From: an uncultured Paracoccaceae bacterium
GTDB lineage: Bacteria; Pseudomonadota; Alphaproteobacteria; Rhodobacterales; Rhodobacteraceae
Direction of reading: 5' to 3'
Length of the DNA stretch: 64,000 nucleotides
NCBI GenBank assembly: GCA_947489325.1
Contig: CANLDA010000009.1
Span: forward strand, 93,463 to 157,462
Shown here piece after piece: positions 53,777 to 63,929 of this stretch; within the stretch, counting starts at the first letter, position 1, and the number at the start of each line of letters is the position of its first letter. The position numbers and the translations under genes are program-made. Below the pieces are notes generated by a model. It saw nothing but the letters and a program-made list of their open reading frames with translations. It was not told the origin of the DNA and ran no database searches.

Positions 53777-55012
53777 TTACTGACGTACAAGACCTTTTGC
53801 CGCCTGATCGGCCTGCCGCCATGCAAGCAACCCATCACGAATCCCCGCATTCACCGTCGCGCGCCAATTCGGATCTTTCAGATTGCTCAGGTCTCTATCC
53901 GACGACATAAACCCCACTTCAATCAGAATCGACGGAATATCTGCGGCCTTAAGCACCGAAAATCCTGCCTCGCGCAGCGGCTTTTTGTTCAATAAACCCG
54001 TGGATTGCTGCATTCCCAACACCATCGCTCTGGCAAGCTTTTGCGTCCGTGGACGGGTTTCAAGGCGCGCAAGATCCAGCAACACATTGGCCACCACATC
54101 ATCTGTGTCACTCAGATCAAGCCCCGCCAATATCTCGCCCCGATCATGACGTTCTGCCAACAGGCGTGAGGCTTTGTCGCTGGCCTCTTCGGACAGGGTG
54201 TAAACCGTGGCTCCTGTGGCATGCCCTGACTGAAGTGCGTCCGCATGCAATGAAATAAACACATCGGCCTGAACTCTATGGGCCAAGGCCACCCGCTCTT
54301 CAAGGGACACAAACCGATCCTCGTCTCGAGTCATTACAACGTCTATGCCGCCTGCACGGCGCAAGGTGTCGCGCAATTCCCGCGCGATGGTCAGCATCAA
54401 ATCCTTTTCCTGCAGATCGTCCACTTCTGCGCCCGGATCAATGCCACCATGCCCCGGGTCCAGCAAAACGACCATCGGGGCCCATTCTGATTTGCTCTGC
54501 CCAGTTGGTTGCGTCACCGCTGGTTTTGGCAAATCCCAGCGCGGGTCCTCCGGGGCGCCAGCCTGCGCGGCGTATTCCTCTGCGTTGCTGGCCTGCAATG
54601 TCACCTGCAAAATCGCCGATCCATCTGTTGGCTCAACCCGCAATTCCGCAGTATCGATGACCGAAGGGCTGGCCAGATCAATCACCATGCGGCTCCAACC
54701 ATCGCGAAAACTGCCAAATCGCACAGCGGATATGCCTTCGGATTGATCAAACACCTCAGCCTGTAATCCGCTCCAGTCCACTTCTCGAAAATCCAGCACC
54801 AGACGGCGCGGCTCATCCACTTGAAAAACCCGCCAAGGCACGCCTTGGCTCAGGCCAAGGCTCAATGTGACAGTGCCCCCCCATCCATCCTTAACATGGC
54901 TTTCCTGTGGGCTGACACGCGCAAGACCGCCAAGGTCTTGGGCAATCGCCGTGCCAGGCCCAAGCATCAGGGCACACAAAAGCGCGCCCGCCCATTTCAG
55001 GATCCTGCTCAT
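53777..55012 (-). CDS. N-acetylmuramoyl-L-alanine amidase with AMIN domain
   Basis: The 411-aa protein has a signal peptide (cleavage near AIAQ, about residue 25), an AMIN domain (about 35-140, localisation to the septum/wall) and an Amidase_3 zinc domain: LLDPGHGGIDPGAE (His and metal site), LHADAL and LIEVGFMSSD (catalytic Glu). This is the AmiC type that splits septal peptidoglycan under control of EnvC-like activators. ATG 55012 starts a proper signal peptide. It precedes mrcA on the same strand. Confidence 0.92.
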   Translation of the reverse strand: MSRILKWAGALLCALMLGPGTAIAQDLGGLARVSPQESHVKDGWGGTVTLSLGLSQGVPWRVFQVDEPRRLVLDFREVDWSGLQAEVFDQSEGISAVRFGSFRDGWSRMVIDLASPSVIDTAELRVEPTDGSAILQVTLQASNAEEYAAQAGAPEDPRWDLPKPAVTQPTGQSKSEWAPMVVLLDPGHGGIDPGAEVDDLQEKDLMLTIARELRDTLRRAGGIDVVMTRDEDRFVSLEERVALAHRVQADVFISLHADALQSGHATGATVYTLSEEASDKASRLLAERHDRGEILAGLDLSDTDDVVANVLLDLARLETRPRTQKLARAMVLGMQQSTGLLNKKPLREAGFSVLKAADIPSILIEVGFMSSDRDLSNLKDPNWRATVNAGIRDGLLAWRQADQAAKGLVRQ

Positions 55013-55082
55013 CCCGTTCAAACCAGTCTTGTTATTTTCATTTGAGTGAGATCATCGCAGGTTTTGGAGGACGCATCAATCT

Positions 55083-56258
55083 TCAGATCGCACCGCGTGC
55101 CCTCATGAAACGTTCAAGACGCACCAGACCTTCGGCAATGTCTTCACTGGCACGCGCATAGGAAAATCGCAATGTGCCATGTCCGCGTTCCGGATCGAAA
55201 TCCAGTCCCGGCGTGACCGCAACCCCCGCCTCGTCCAGTATTTCGCGCGCAAAGGCTCGGCTGTCATTGGTCAGATGACTCACATCCGCATAAACATAAA
55301 AAGCCCCATCCGGCGGTGCAAAGCGATCAAACCCCGCCTTGGGCAAGCCTTCAATCATCATGTGACGATTGCGCCGATAGACAACCATGTTGGCCTCTAA
55401 TTCTTCAGGGCAGTCCATCGCAGCCAGCGCCGCAACTTGGCTTGCATTACTGGCGCAGATGAACATGTTTTGGGACAGGCGTTCTAAGACGCGCACATGG
55501 TCCTCTGGAACCACCATCCAGCCCACGCGCCATCCGGTCATACTGAAGTATTTGGAAAACGAGTTGATCACGTAACACTCATCCGTGAGTTCCAGCGCAC
55601 TGACTGCTTTGGCCTCATATTCGATGCCATGATAAATTTCATCGCTGATAAAAGAGGCACCACTTGCCTGACAGGCCTCGATCAAAGACGACATGGCGGC
55701 GCGATCCAACATTGTACCTGTGGGATTCGCAGGTGAGGCCACCATCAGACCCGCAATATCGAGCCCCGCAAAATCCGCCGCGACGGGTTGCAGGCGATTT
55801 TCTGCCGCAGTCGGTAAGTCCACAGGCACCAAATCAAGTGCTTTAAGGATTTGGCGATAACTCGGATACCCCGGAGCACCAATTGCCACACGATCACCGG
55901 TGTCAAACAGCGACGTAAACGCCAGAAGAAACGCGCCGGATGATCCCGGAGTCACCACAACCCGCGCAGGGTTCAGATCAACATTATACCAATCTCCATA
56001 GAGTTTCGCGATCCGTGCACGCAACTCAGGGGTACCCAAAGCCACGGTGTACCCCAAGGCGTCCTGCTCCATCGCAGTCTTTAATGCAGATCGCGCACCC
56101 GCAGGTGCAGGCGTGCCGGGTTGCCCCACTTCCATGTGAATAATGTGGCGGCCTGCCTCTTCAGCCTGCCGCGCGGCCTCCATTACATCCATCACAATGA
56201 AGGGATCAACTTCGCTGCGTCTTGAGTTCCGCATGATTTTCGTTCCTATTGTCGCCAT
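55083..56258 (-). CDS. class I/II PLP aminotransferase
   Basis: The 391-aa protein is a fold-type I aminotransferase: GQPGTPAP, YTVALGTPELR, SPANPTGTM (PLP contact Asn), FISDEIYHGIEY (Asp, Tyr) and NSFSKYFSMTGWRVGW with the PLP Lys, then RFSYARA (Arg binding the carboxylate). Substrate unknown; the group includes alanine- and aspartate-type enzymes. ATG 56258 has AAAGGT close upstream; ATG 56234 is possible. Its start abuts the start of the divergent M48 gene. Confidence 0.92.
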   Translation of the reverse strand: MATIGTKIMRNSRRSEVDPFIVMDVMEAARQAEEAGRHIIHMEVGQPGTPAPAGARSALKTAMEQDALGYTVALGTPELRARIAKLYGDWYNVDLNPARVVVTPGSSGAFLLAFTSLFDTGDRVAIGAPGYPSYRQILKALDLVPVDLPTAAENRLQPVAADFAGLDIAGLMVASPANPTGTMLDRAAMSSLIEACQASGASFISDEIYHGIEYEAKAVSALELTDECYVINSFSKYFSMTGWRVGWMVVPEDHVRVLERLSQNMFICASNASQVAALAAMDCPEELEANMVVYRRNRHMMIEGLPKAGFDRFAPPDGAFYVYADVSHLTNDSRAFAREILDEAGVAVTPGLDFDPERGHGTLRFSYARASEDIAEGLVRLERFMRARGAI

Positions 56259-57642
56259 GACCTTTCAACGCGAAATGACCGCGCCGTCAACAAGCCTTTA
56301 TAGTCTCACTGTGTCACACGTTCTGACATGGTTGAGTGGTCTTATGTTGGCCGCCTGCCTGATTCTGAACGCTACACAAGCGCGGGCTGTGTCATTGTTG
56401 CGTGATCCTGACATTGAACATGCCTTACGTCAGTTGGCCGAACCGATACTGGCCGCCGCAGGTCTTGGCGGGTCGGTCCGTATTCTGGTGGTGAATGACC
56501 GAACTCTGAATGCATTTGTGACGGACCCCCAGCATATTTTCATTCATTATGGTCTGATCCTAAAAACCGAAAATGCGGCCATGTTGCAGGCAGTGATTGC
56601 CCACGAAGCTGCCCATATCGCCAATGGGCACATTGCACGACGTCTGGCCAATATCGGCACGGCCCGCACCGCGGCCAACCTTGGCACGGCTCTTGCGGTG
56701 CTTGCCGGGGCTGCCGCGGGCAATGCACAGCTTGCGACAGGTGTGGCAATTGGCACTCAGGGTACGGCACAGCGTCTGTTTTTAGCCCACACCCGCGCCG
56801 AAGAGGCCTCTGCCGATCAATCTGGCGTGCGTTACATGGTGCGAGCGGGCGCAAATCCGCAAGGCGCAGTACAAATACACGAGTTGTTTCGTGGGCAGGA
56901 ATTGCTGAATGTTTCGCGTCAAGATCCTTATTCACGCTCCCACCCACTGAGCCGGGACCGCATGCGCGCAATGCAGGCCTTTGTCTCTGCAAACAAACGC
57001 ACATATACGCCGGATCCACAGGCCGAGTATTGGTTCGCGCGCGCGCGTGGCAAAGTAGAGGCCTTTACAGGATCCCCAAAACAGACCCAGCGCAAAGCCA
57101 AGGACAGTCCGACCAAAGATATTCGCTTGATGCGCGAGGCGATTGCGCTGCACCGCCTGTCAAACCAAAAGGCCGCTGTGTCAAAGATCAATCAAGCCAT
57201 CGCCATGCGTCCAAATGATCCGTTCCTCTATGAACTCAAGGGGCAGATATTGTTAGAGGGTCGCAACTTCGGCGCTGCTGTGGCCGCTTATAAACGGTCG
57301 GTCGATCTGGCCCCTTCCAATGCCTTGTGTTTGGGCGGATATGGGCGCGCATTGTTGGCGGCGGGCCGTCCTAAACAGGCTTTGAAAGCCTTGGAAAAGG
57401 CGCGGGCGCGTGATTTTCGCGATGCACGTTTGATGCGCGACTTGGGGTCGGCCTATGCGCAATTGGGTCAGACAGGCAAGGCCGCCTTGTCGACAGCAGA
57501 GCGTTATGCTCTGCAGGGGCGCCTGAAAGACGCCGCTATCCATGCCAAACGTGCCAAAGGTTTATTGCCGCGCGGCTCTCAAGGTTGGCAAAGAGCAAGT
57601 GATATCGAATATGCCGCCAAACAGGCCGCAAAGAGAAAATGA
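56257..57642 (+). CDS. M48 family metalloprotease with TPR repeats (BepA/YfgC-like)
   Basis: The 461-aa protein has a signal sequence (hydrophobic about residues 20-40, ATQARA cleavage), a M48 zinc protease domain with HEAAH (in AHEAAHIANGH) and the later Glu ligand in AEEASADQSG, and three to four C-terminal TPR repeats (about 325-455). This is the BepA/LoiP layout that controls outer-membrane protein assembly, relevant to LptD. ATG 56257 and ATG 56275 are both possible. The dsbA-like gene follows after 13 bases and probably shares its transcript. Confidence 0.88.
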   Translation: MTFQREMTAPSTSLYSLTVSHVLTWLSGLMLAACLILNATQARAVSLLRDPDIEHALRQLAEPILAAAGLGGSVRILVVNDRTLNAFVTDPQHIFIHYGLILKTENAAMLQAVIAHEAAHIANGHIARRLANIGTARTAANLGTALAVLAGAAAGNAQLATGVAIGTQGTAQRLFLAHTRAEEASADQSGVRYMVRAGANPQGAVQIHELFRGQELLNVSRQDPYSRSHPLSRDRMRAMQAFVSANKRTYTPDPQAEYWFARARGKVEAFTGSPKQTQRKAKDSPTKDIRLMREAIALHRLSNQKAAVSKINQAIAMRPNDPFLYELKGQILLEGRNFGAAVAAYKRSVDLAPSNALCLGGYGRALLAAGRPKQALKALEKARARDFRDARLMRDLGSAYAQLGQTGKAALSTAERYALQGRLKDAAIHAKRAKGLLPRGSQGWQRASDIEYAAKQAAKRK

Positions 57643-57655
57643 CAGGAGAGATTTC

Positions 57656-58405
57656 ATGCGACATCTGATCGGGGCTGCGGCCATTGGAATATTGGGTCTG
57701 ACCGCCCCCGTGGCACAGGCATTTGATATCGATAGTATGAATGCCGCAGAGCGCGACCAGTTCCGTGCCGAAATTCGCGCCTATCTTCTGGATAATCCTG
57801 AAGTGATCATCGAGGCCATTGATGTGCTGGAAGCACGACAAGCAGCCCAGCAAGATCAAAACGACAAGACCCTGGTGCAGGTCAACGCAGATGATTTGTT
57901 CAACGATGGGTTTTCCTTTGTTGGGGGAAACCCTGATGGGGACATCACTCTGGTAGAGTTCGTGGATTATCGTTGCGGATATTGCCGACGCGCGCATGAT
58001 GAGGTCAAAGAGTTGGTGGCCAGTGATGGCAACATTCGCTTTATCGTCAAAGAGTTCCCAATCTTGGGCGAGGCGTCACTGCTGTCTTCTCGCTTTGCCA
58101 TTGCGACCAAACAAGTTGCTGGCGACGAAGCCTATGTAGCAGTCAACGATGCGCTGATCCGGCTGAATGGAGATTTGAACGACACCACTCTGACGCGCCT
58201 AGCATCGTCACTTGGTTTAGATGGTGATGCGATTATCGCACAAATGGGCAGCGATGACGTGACCGCAGAAATTCGCAAAACACGCGAGTTGGCGCAACGT
58301 TTACAGATTTCCGGCACGCCAACCTTTGTGATGCATGATGAAATGCTGCGAGGGTATCTGCCGCTGGACAATATGCGCCAACTGGTCGGGCAAATTCGCG
58401 GATAA
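57656..58405 (+). CDS. periplasmic DsbA-family thiol oxidoreductase
   Basis: The 249-aa protein has a signal peptide (cleavage after AQA, about residue 22), a helical N-terminal segment, and a thioredoxin/DsbA fold with CGYC in FVDYRCGYCRRAHDEV and the cis-Pro loop SGTPTFVM. It belongs to the Com1/ScsC/DsbG-like group with an N-terminal extension, which can act as isomerases. ACAGGAGAG precedes ATG 57656. It probably forms disulfides in LptD and others, together with the M48 protease just upstream; that link is inference. Confidence 0.9.
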   Translation: MRHLIGAAAIGILGLTAPVAQAFDIDSMNAAERDQFRAEIRAYLLDNPEVIIEAIDVLEARQAAQQDQNDKTLVQVNADDLFNDGFSFVGGNPDGDITLVEFVDYRCGYCRRAHDEVKELVASDGNIRFIVKEFPILGEASLLSSRFAIATKQVAGDEAYVAVNDALIRLNGDLNDTTLTRLASSLGLDGDAIIAQMGSDDVTAEIRKTRELAQRLQISGTPTFVMHDEMLRGYLPLDNMRQLVGQIRG

Positions 58406-58412
58406 GAACAGC

Positions 58413-58475
58413 CGCTCATCAGTCCCTAACGGTCCTTCTTCGCTAAACGAAGAGCGACCGCAAGGGAGGGATGAG
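58413..58475. repeat. 61-nt palindromic element between convergent genes
   Basis: Arms 58415-58434 (CTCATCAGTCCCTAACGGTC) and 58456-58475 pair at 16 of 20 positions; an inner stem TCTTCG/CGAAGA adds seven more pairs, making one long hairpin in either strand. It fills the gap between dsbA-like and ispG, five bases before the ispG stop. Its left 32 bases recur at 48117-48148. Confidence 0.75.
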
Positions 58476-58480
58476 TGATC

Positions 58481-59602
58481 TTATTCTGCGTCAACTGAAG
58501 CGGCCTCAATCGCGGCCGCCTTCCTCTCCACCTGTTCAACGATATGCTCCACCATCTCATCGTTGGACAGTTTGTGGCTTTGCTTACCTGCGAGATAAAC
58601 CATCCCAGATCCAGCCCCACCACCAGTAAAACCAACATCCGTCATCAACGCCTCTCCAGGACCATTCACAACACAGCCAATAATACTCAGGCTCATGGGG
58701 GTATGAATATGTGCAAGCCGCGTCTCCAACGCCGCGACCGTTTTGATCACATCAAAACCCTGACGCGCACAGCTTGGGCAACTGATGATATTGACACCCC
58801 GATGCCGCAATCCCAATGATTTCAAGATTTCAAAACCAACTTTCACCTCTTCGACGGGATCCGCCGACAGCGACACCCGCACAGTATCGCCAATACCCAT
58901 CCACAAAAGCTGCCCTAAGCCAATCGCCGATTTGATCGTTCCCGAAACAAACCCGCCCGCCTCTGTCACACCAAGATGGATCGGCGCATCCGTGGCCTCG
59001 GCCAACTGCTGATAGGCAGCCGCCGTCATAAAGACATCACTTGCTTTCACGCTGATTTTATATTCATGGAAATCATTATCTTGCAGGATACGGATATGAT
59101 CTAGGCCGGATTCGACCATTGCATCTGGACAAGGTTCACCATATTTTTCCAAAAGGTGCCGCTCTAGAGAGCCTGCATTCACCCCGATACGAATGGAACA
59201 CCCATGATCCTTAGCGGCCTGAATGACCTCTTTCACGCGCTTTTCATCGCCAATATTACCAGGATTAATTCGCAGACATGCCGCCCCGGCCTCTGCCGCC
59301 TCGATCGCGCGTTTATAGTGAAAGTGAATATCGGCCACGATAGGAACCGTGCTTTCGCGCACAATCTCGCGTAAGGCTTGCGTTGAGGCGGCATCCGGGG
59401 TGGACACCCGCACAATATCTGCCCCTGCCTCTGCCGCAGCCTGCACTTGCGCAACCGTCGCCGCCACGTCCGAGGTATCGGTGTTGGTCATGGTTTGCAC
59501 AGCAATCGGTGCATCCCCTCCGACCAGAACATTCCCAACACGGATTTGACGGGACTTCCGGCGCTCAATATTACGCCAAGGACGGATGTGATTGATCGAC
59601 AT
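58481..59602 (-). CDS. ispG: 4-hydroxy-3-methylbut-2-en-1-yl diphosphate synthase (IspG/GcpE)
   Basis: IspG makes HMBPP in the non-mevalonate isoprenoid pathway with a [4Fe-4S] cluster. The 373-aa protein has [23 protein letters not shown] at the start, the TIM-barrel domain, and the cluster cysteines in SCPSCARQG (CxxC) and the third Cys in [10 protein letters not shown], which also has the catalytic Glu. Length fits the bacterial short form. The rodZ-like gene lies upstream on the same strand. Confidence 0.96.
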   Translation of the reverse strand: MSINHIRPWRNIERRKSRQIRVGNVLVGGDAPIAVQTMTNTDTSDVAATVAQVQAAAEAGADIVRVSTPDAASTQALREIVRESTVPIVADIHFHYKRAIEAAEAGAACLRINPGNIGDEKRVKEVIQAAKDHGCSIRIGVNAGSLERHLLEKYGEPCPDAMVESGLDHIRILQDNDFHEYKISVKASDVFMTAAAYQQLAEATDAPIHLGVTEAGGFVSGTIKSAIGLGQLLWMGIGDTVRVSLSADPVEEVKVGFEILKSLGLRHRGVNIISCPSCARQGFDVIKTVAALETRLAHIHTPMSLSIIGCVVNGPGEALMTDVGFTGGGAGSGMVYLAGKQSHKLSNDEMVEHIVEQVERKAAAIEAASVDAE

Positions 59603-59714
59603 GACTCACCTGCCTGAAACTGGGGTATGCCCTATCTAGGCAGCTTTGAGCGTATGGGCAACACAGGTGGTCTGAATTCTTCGACAGTCAAGTCAAACAC
59701 AGGGCGCAACAGGA

Positions 59715-60914
59715 TCAATCGCCAACCACAATATTCTGAACAGCCAGCTCTGCCACAATGCGCGCAAGCTCAGGATCAATGTCCATATCGGCAACCGCAT
59801 AGGTACTTTGAATATCTTCTGGCGTCAGCGCGACACCCCGTACCGTTCCTGTGCCTTCACCCATTGGGCCATAGATATTCCCGTTGACTGTGGCATAGAT
59901 CGAGCCAGACATCCCGGCACGTAAGGTTGGCGCAGTGTCCGTCTGGGGCAGAACATAGGTTTCGCCTGCATCCATAATCTTTTCAAAGATCACTGACCCA
60001 TCTGCCGCGCTGACACGCACCCAAGCGGCCCGCACTGTCATCAGCTCAACCGTAGGCGCCGCATCAGCCACAACCTGTGGCACAGATTCAATTGGGTGTT
60101 CCTCTGCCACAATATAAGGAGTGGATATTTCAGGCACAAATGTCCCCACCGAATTCGGGTCTAACGTGGAAATCGGACCATCACGCGCAACCAATACAGG
60201 CACATCCAGCGCAAGAGGGCGATATAGCCGATCCAAAGTATCCGCAGGCGGGTTAAACACCCCTGCGACCTCGGAAGAGGTATCATCGTCAACATCACGG
60301 GTCTCTGAAACACGCAACGCATCCAGCGGATCAAGCTCGGCCAATACGGAAGGCGCCTGTTCCACAGGGGAAACCTGTACGCGCTGTATCTCGTTCAGGA
60401 CACTCATACCACCGTATCCAAGACCACCGATCAGTGCCAACAACACGAAAGTTGACCCGATCGCCCGTGGTTCAATCCGTGACAGGATGGAATCCTGCGT
60501 TGGCACAAAGGGTGTGTTGGGGCGCATAAATGGGTCGCGTTCACCAGCCGCCACAACTGTTGTGTCAGCCTTGCGAATGGTAGAGGCCTTGTCGCTCATC
60601 CCGTGGGCAGTGACAAAACCGCTCTCACGGCAAAACACCGTATAGGTCTCATCCGGGTCCATCCCCAGATACCGCGCATAAGAGCGCACGTAGCCTGCGA
60701 TAAAACCGGGCGTTTCAAAGGCAGATGGGTCAGAATTTTCGATGGCAGAGATATAAGATGCGCGAATTTTCAATTCTCGCTGAACATCCAGAAGTGACTT
60801 GCCCATGGTGGCGCGTTCACCGCGCATCATGTCCCCAAGACGCAAGTCGTAGTCGTCGAATCCTTTCGGACCGCTCTCTGGTTCAACGGATTTGCGCTGT
60901 TTGCGCCCGATCAT
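59715..60914 (-). CDS. RodZ-like HTH membrane protein (DUF4115)
   Basis: The 399-aa protein has an N-terminal HTH_25 domain (about residues 25-95; SLLDVQRELKIRASYISAIEN), a single membrane helix (about 155-175, FVLLALIGGLGYG), a periplasmic acidic linker and a C-terminal DUF4115 domain (about 295-370; AAWVRVSAADGSVIFEKIM). RodZ links MreB to the membrane and supports rod shape. Position before ispG is conserved in many bacteria. The linker is longer and more divergent than in E. coli RodZ. Confidence 0.9.
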   Translation of the reverse strand: MIGRKQRKSVEPESGPKGFDDYDLRLGDMMRGERATMGKSLLDVQRELKIRASYISAIENSDPSAFETPGFIAGYVRSYARYLGMDPDETYTVFCRESGFVTAHGMSDKASTIRKADTTVVAAGERDPFMRPNTPFVPTQDSILSRIEPRAIGSTFVLLALIGGLGYGGMSVLNEIQRVQVSPVEQAPSVLAELDPLDALRVSETRDVDDDTSSEVAGVFNPPADTLDRLYRPLALDVPVLVARDGPISTLDPNSVGTFVPEISTPYIVAEEHPIESVPQVVADAAPTVELMTVRAAWVRVSAADGSVIFEKIMDAGETYVLPQTDTAPTLRAGMSGSIYATVNGNIYGPMGEGTGTVRGVALTPEDIQSTYAVADMDIDPELARIVAELAVQNIVVGD

Positions 60915-61023
60915 AGCCTCTGCCCCATTCCGTGCTTATCCGATATGCCCCACGATTCGGATTGCGCCCCTTTGTTGAGACTAAGTTAACACAGAACAAG
61001 CAGAATTGCACGTTTGTGAGCGT

Positions 61024-62247
61024 TTAGCCCGCCAGTTCGGCACGATTCAGCGCACAATGAGACCACAGCGCATCCATCGCATTCACCAGCGCATCAATCT
61101 CTTTGGGGCCATGCACAGGCGATGGGGTGAAACGCAGGCGTTCAGTGCCGCGTGGCACCGTTGGATAGTTGATCGGCTGGACGTAAATACCGTGTGCTTC
61201 CAACAACATATCGCTCAGCTTTTTGGTATGAACAGGATCGCCCACAATCACAGGCACAATGTGACTGCCATGATCAACGATCGGCAGGCCCATACCCTTT
61301 AGACGCAGCTTCAGGATTTTGGCTTGTTGCTGATGCAAATCACGCAGGGCCTGATCGGTTTTCAGATGCGCAACCGATGCTGCCGCACCTGCTGCAACCG
61401 CAGGCGCCAAGGACGTGGTGAAAATGAAACCCGGCGCATAAGAGCGGATCGCGTCACACATTTTCTCGCTCGCCGCGATATAGCCGCCCATAACGCCATA
61501 GGCCTTGGCCAAGGTGCCGTTGATGATGTCGATACGATGCGCAAGGTTGTCGCGTTCCGTGACACCTCCACCGCGCGGGCCATACATGCCCACAGCGTGG
61601 ACCTCATCAATATAGGTCAGCGCACCAAATTCATCCGCCAAATCGCAGATTTCCGCGATGGGACCAAAATCGCCATCCATTGAATAAACCGATTCAAAGG
61701 CGATCAGTTTCGGCGCGGCCGGGTCATCCGCCTCAAGCAATTCACGCAAATGCGCCACGTCGTTGTGACGGAAGATGCGTTTCGCCCCGCCATTGCGACG
61801 CACGCCTTCGATCATGGATGCATGGTTCAATGCATCGCTATAAATGATCAGACCAGGAAACAGTTTGGGCAGAGTCGAAAGCGTCGCATCATTGGCAATA
61901 TAGGCGCTTGTGAACAACAAGGACGCCTCTTTACCATGTAGATCGGACAGCTCAGCCTCCAGCTGTTTGTGGTAAATTGTCGTGCCGGAAATATTGCGTG
62001 TTCCACCAGAACCCGCACCGGTGGCATCTATCGCCTCATGCATAGCAGTGGTCACAACCGGATGTTGACCCATTCCCAGATAATCGTTGCCACACCATAC
62101 AGTAATGGGTGTTTCGCTGCCATCGGGGCGGCGCCATGTCGCGTGAGGAAAATTCCCCTTTTCGCGAACAATATCAATAAAGGTACGATACCGGCCTTCT
62201 TCGTGAAGGCTGTTCAGGGCGTCGTCGAGCTTGGCGGAATAATCCAC
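61024..62247 (-). CDS. hemA: 5-aminolevulinate synthase
   Basis: HemA condenses glycine and succinyl-CoA with PLP, the C4 route to heme, vitamin B12 and bacteriochlorophyll typical of alphaproteobacteria. The 407-aa protein has [39 protein letters not shown] and the PLP Lys in [14 protein letters not shown], all of the ALAS family. An FNR-type box (62424-62437) stands 177 bases before the start, as in Rhodobacter hemA, where FnrL acts. ATG 62247 has GGAGGAAC five bases upstream. Confidence 0.96.
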   Translation of the reverse strand: MDYSAKLDDALNSLHEEGRYRTFIDIVREKGNFPHATWRRPDGSETPITVWCGNDYLGMGQHPVVTTAMHEAIDATGAGSGGTRNISGTTIYHKQLEAELSDLHGKEASLLFTSAYIANDATLSTLPKLFPGLIIYSDALNHASMIEGVRRNGGAKRIFRHNDVAHLRELLEADDPAAPKLIAFESVYSMDGDFGPIAEICDLADEFGALTYIDEVHAVGMYGPRGGGVTERDNLAHRIDIINGTLAKAYGVMGGYIAASEKMCDAIRSYAPGFIFTTSLAPAVAAGAAASVAHLKTDQALRDLHQQQAKILKLRLKGMGLPIVDHGSHIVPVIVGDPVHTKKLSDMLLEAHGIYVQPINYPTVPRGTERLRFTPSPVHGPKEIDALVNAMDALWSHCALNRAELAG

Positions 62248-62423
62248 GTAGCGTTCCTCCGGTTGCTGGCATCATGCAGCTTGCGTTTCCTTCGCGTCCA
62301 CCCAGATCTGAGATAAATCAGAGGGACAGTCCTTTATCCGAATTGGATATAGCGCTCATTTCGCGGCACTTCTAGTTATGTTTTCCATTCATGACCATGT
62401 ACCATTTTGACGCTCCTTTAAAA

Positions 62424-62437
62424 TTGATGCACATCAA
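62424..62437. promoter_or_regulatory. FNR/FnrL binding site
   Basis: TTGAT-GCAC-ATCAA matches the FNR consensus TTGAT-N4-ATCAA at all ten positions. It lies in the 261-base region between divergent hemA and the M20 dipeptidase gene, 177 bases from the hemA start and 72 bases before the other. Oxygen-responsive control of hemA is the likely role. Confidence 0.8.
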
Positions 62438-62508
62438 CATCACTGGACAGCACCAAACGCGATGCTAGGCTCCGCGCAACATGAAAATACCACAGGATTT
62501 CAACGCTT

Positions 62509-63882
62509 ATGACGCTCGAAAACGTCCTCAATCGTATCGATTCAGACCTGCCCGCCGCAACAGACCGCCTGTTGGAATTGCTGCGCATTCAATCCATTTC
62601 GACCGACCCAGCCTATAAAGAGGCCTGTCAGGATGCCGCGGATTGGTTGGTACGTGATCTGCAAAGCATTGGTGTTACAGCAGAAAAACGCCCAACACCG
62701 GGTCATCCCATGGTGGTGGGGCATGTGGATGGCGATGGACCACACGTACTATTTTACGGACATTACGACGTGCAGCCCGTTGATCCGTTGGATTTGTGGG
62801 AATCACCCCCGTTTGAGCCTGCTTTAGAAGAAACTGACAAAGGCACGGTCATTCGTGGGCGCGGATCGTCCGATGACAAGGGCCAGTTGATGACCTTTGT
62901 CGAGGCGTGTCGCGCATGGAAGGCCGAACATGGCACCCTGCCCTGCAAGATCACGTTCTTCTTTGAGGGCGAAGAAGAATCAGGATCACCTTCTTTGATC
63001 CCGTTCATGCAAGAAAACGCAGCCGAGCTGACCGCCGATATTGCGCTGATTTGTGATACGGGTTTGTTTGAAAGCAAAACCCCCGCCATCATCACCCAAC
63101 TGCGCGGCCTCTTGGGCGAAGATTTCACAATCACCGGGCCAGACCGCGATCTGCATTCCGGCATGTATGGCGGCGTTGCCATGAACCCGATCCGGGTTTT
63201 GACCAAAATTCTGGCCGGGTTGCATGACGACACTGGCGCAATCACCCTGCCCGGATTTTATGACGATGTACCCGAATTGTCAGACGAGATGCGCAGCCAA
63301 TGGCAAAATCTGAATTTTGACCACGCGACATTCCTTGGGGATGTCGGCCTGAAAGCCCCCGCAGGAGAGGTCGACCGCACCCCGCTTGAACAAATCTGGT
63401 CACGTCCGACATGTGATGTGAACGGAATTTGGGGTGGCTATACTGGGGACGGTTTCAAAACCGTGCTGCCATCAGAGGCCTCTGCTAAAATCTCTTTCCG
63501 CCTTGTGGGTCAGCAAGACCCCGACAAAGTTCGCACCGCGTTCCGTACACATCTGGAAAACAACCTTCCCGATGGTTTCACCGTGGACTATCGTACCGAA
63601 AAAGGCTCTCCCGCCGCGCAGATGTCCACCGACAACCCCGCGTTTGAACAGGCCCGCAAAGCGCTGTCAGACGAATGGCCCGACGCAGCGGCCTTTGCAG
63701 GCTGCGGCGGCTCCATCCCCATCGCCGGATATTTCAAGGATTTGCTGGGCGTGGACGCCATACTGATCGGTTTTGGCAAAGACGACGACCAAATCCATTC
63801 CCCCAACGAAAAATACGATCTGGAAAGTTTTCACAAAGGCACCCGCAGCTGGGCGCGCATTCTGGATGCGATGGTGAAGTAA
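62509..63882 (+). CDS. M20 family dipeptidase/deacylase
   Basis: The 457-aa protein is of the M20/M25/M40 type: FYGHYDVQPVDP (metal His and Asp), RGSSDDKGQLMTF, FFEGEEESGSPS (catalytic Glu-Glu), ICDTGLFES and the late His in DQIHSPNEKY. It has the lid domain insert (about 190-340) of carnosinase-like dipeptidases. Many members cleave dipeptides or N-acyl amino acids. It is divergent from hemA over the FNR box. The role of that box for this gene is open. Confidence 0.93.
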   Translation: MTLENVLNRIDSDLPAATDRLLELLRIQSISTDPAYKEACQDAADWLVRDLQSIGVTAEKRPTPGHPMVVGHVDGDGPHVLFYGHYDVQPVDPLDLWESPPFEPALEETDKGTVIRGRGSSDDKGQLMTFVEACRAWKAEHGTLPCKITFFFEGEEESGSPSLIPFMQENAAELTADIALICDTGLFESKTPAIITQLRGLLGEDFTITGPDRDLHSGMYGGVAMNPIRVLTKILAGLHDDTGAITLPGFYDDVPELSDEMRSQWQNLNFDHATFLGDVGLKAPAGEVDRTPLEQIWSRPTCDVNGIWGGYTGDGFKTVLPSEASAKISFRLVGQQDPDKVRTAFRTHLENNLPDGFTVDYRTEKGSPAAQMSTDNPAFEQARKALSDEWPDAAAFAGCGGSIPIAGYFKDLLGVDAILIGFGKDDDQIHSPNEKYDLESFHKGTRSWARILDAMVK

Positions 63883-63914
63883 AGTTTCCGACAAGGTGGG
63901 ATATCGCCTACCCT

Positions 63915-63929
63915 GTCCGCTTTGCGGAC
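63915..63929. other. short hairpin near the right edge
   Basis: GTCCGC-TTT-GCGGAC, 33 bases after the dipeptidase stop, without a U tract. The last 118 bases hold no gene that I can support; a GTG at 63986 could start one but only five codons are visible. Confidence 0.4.
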
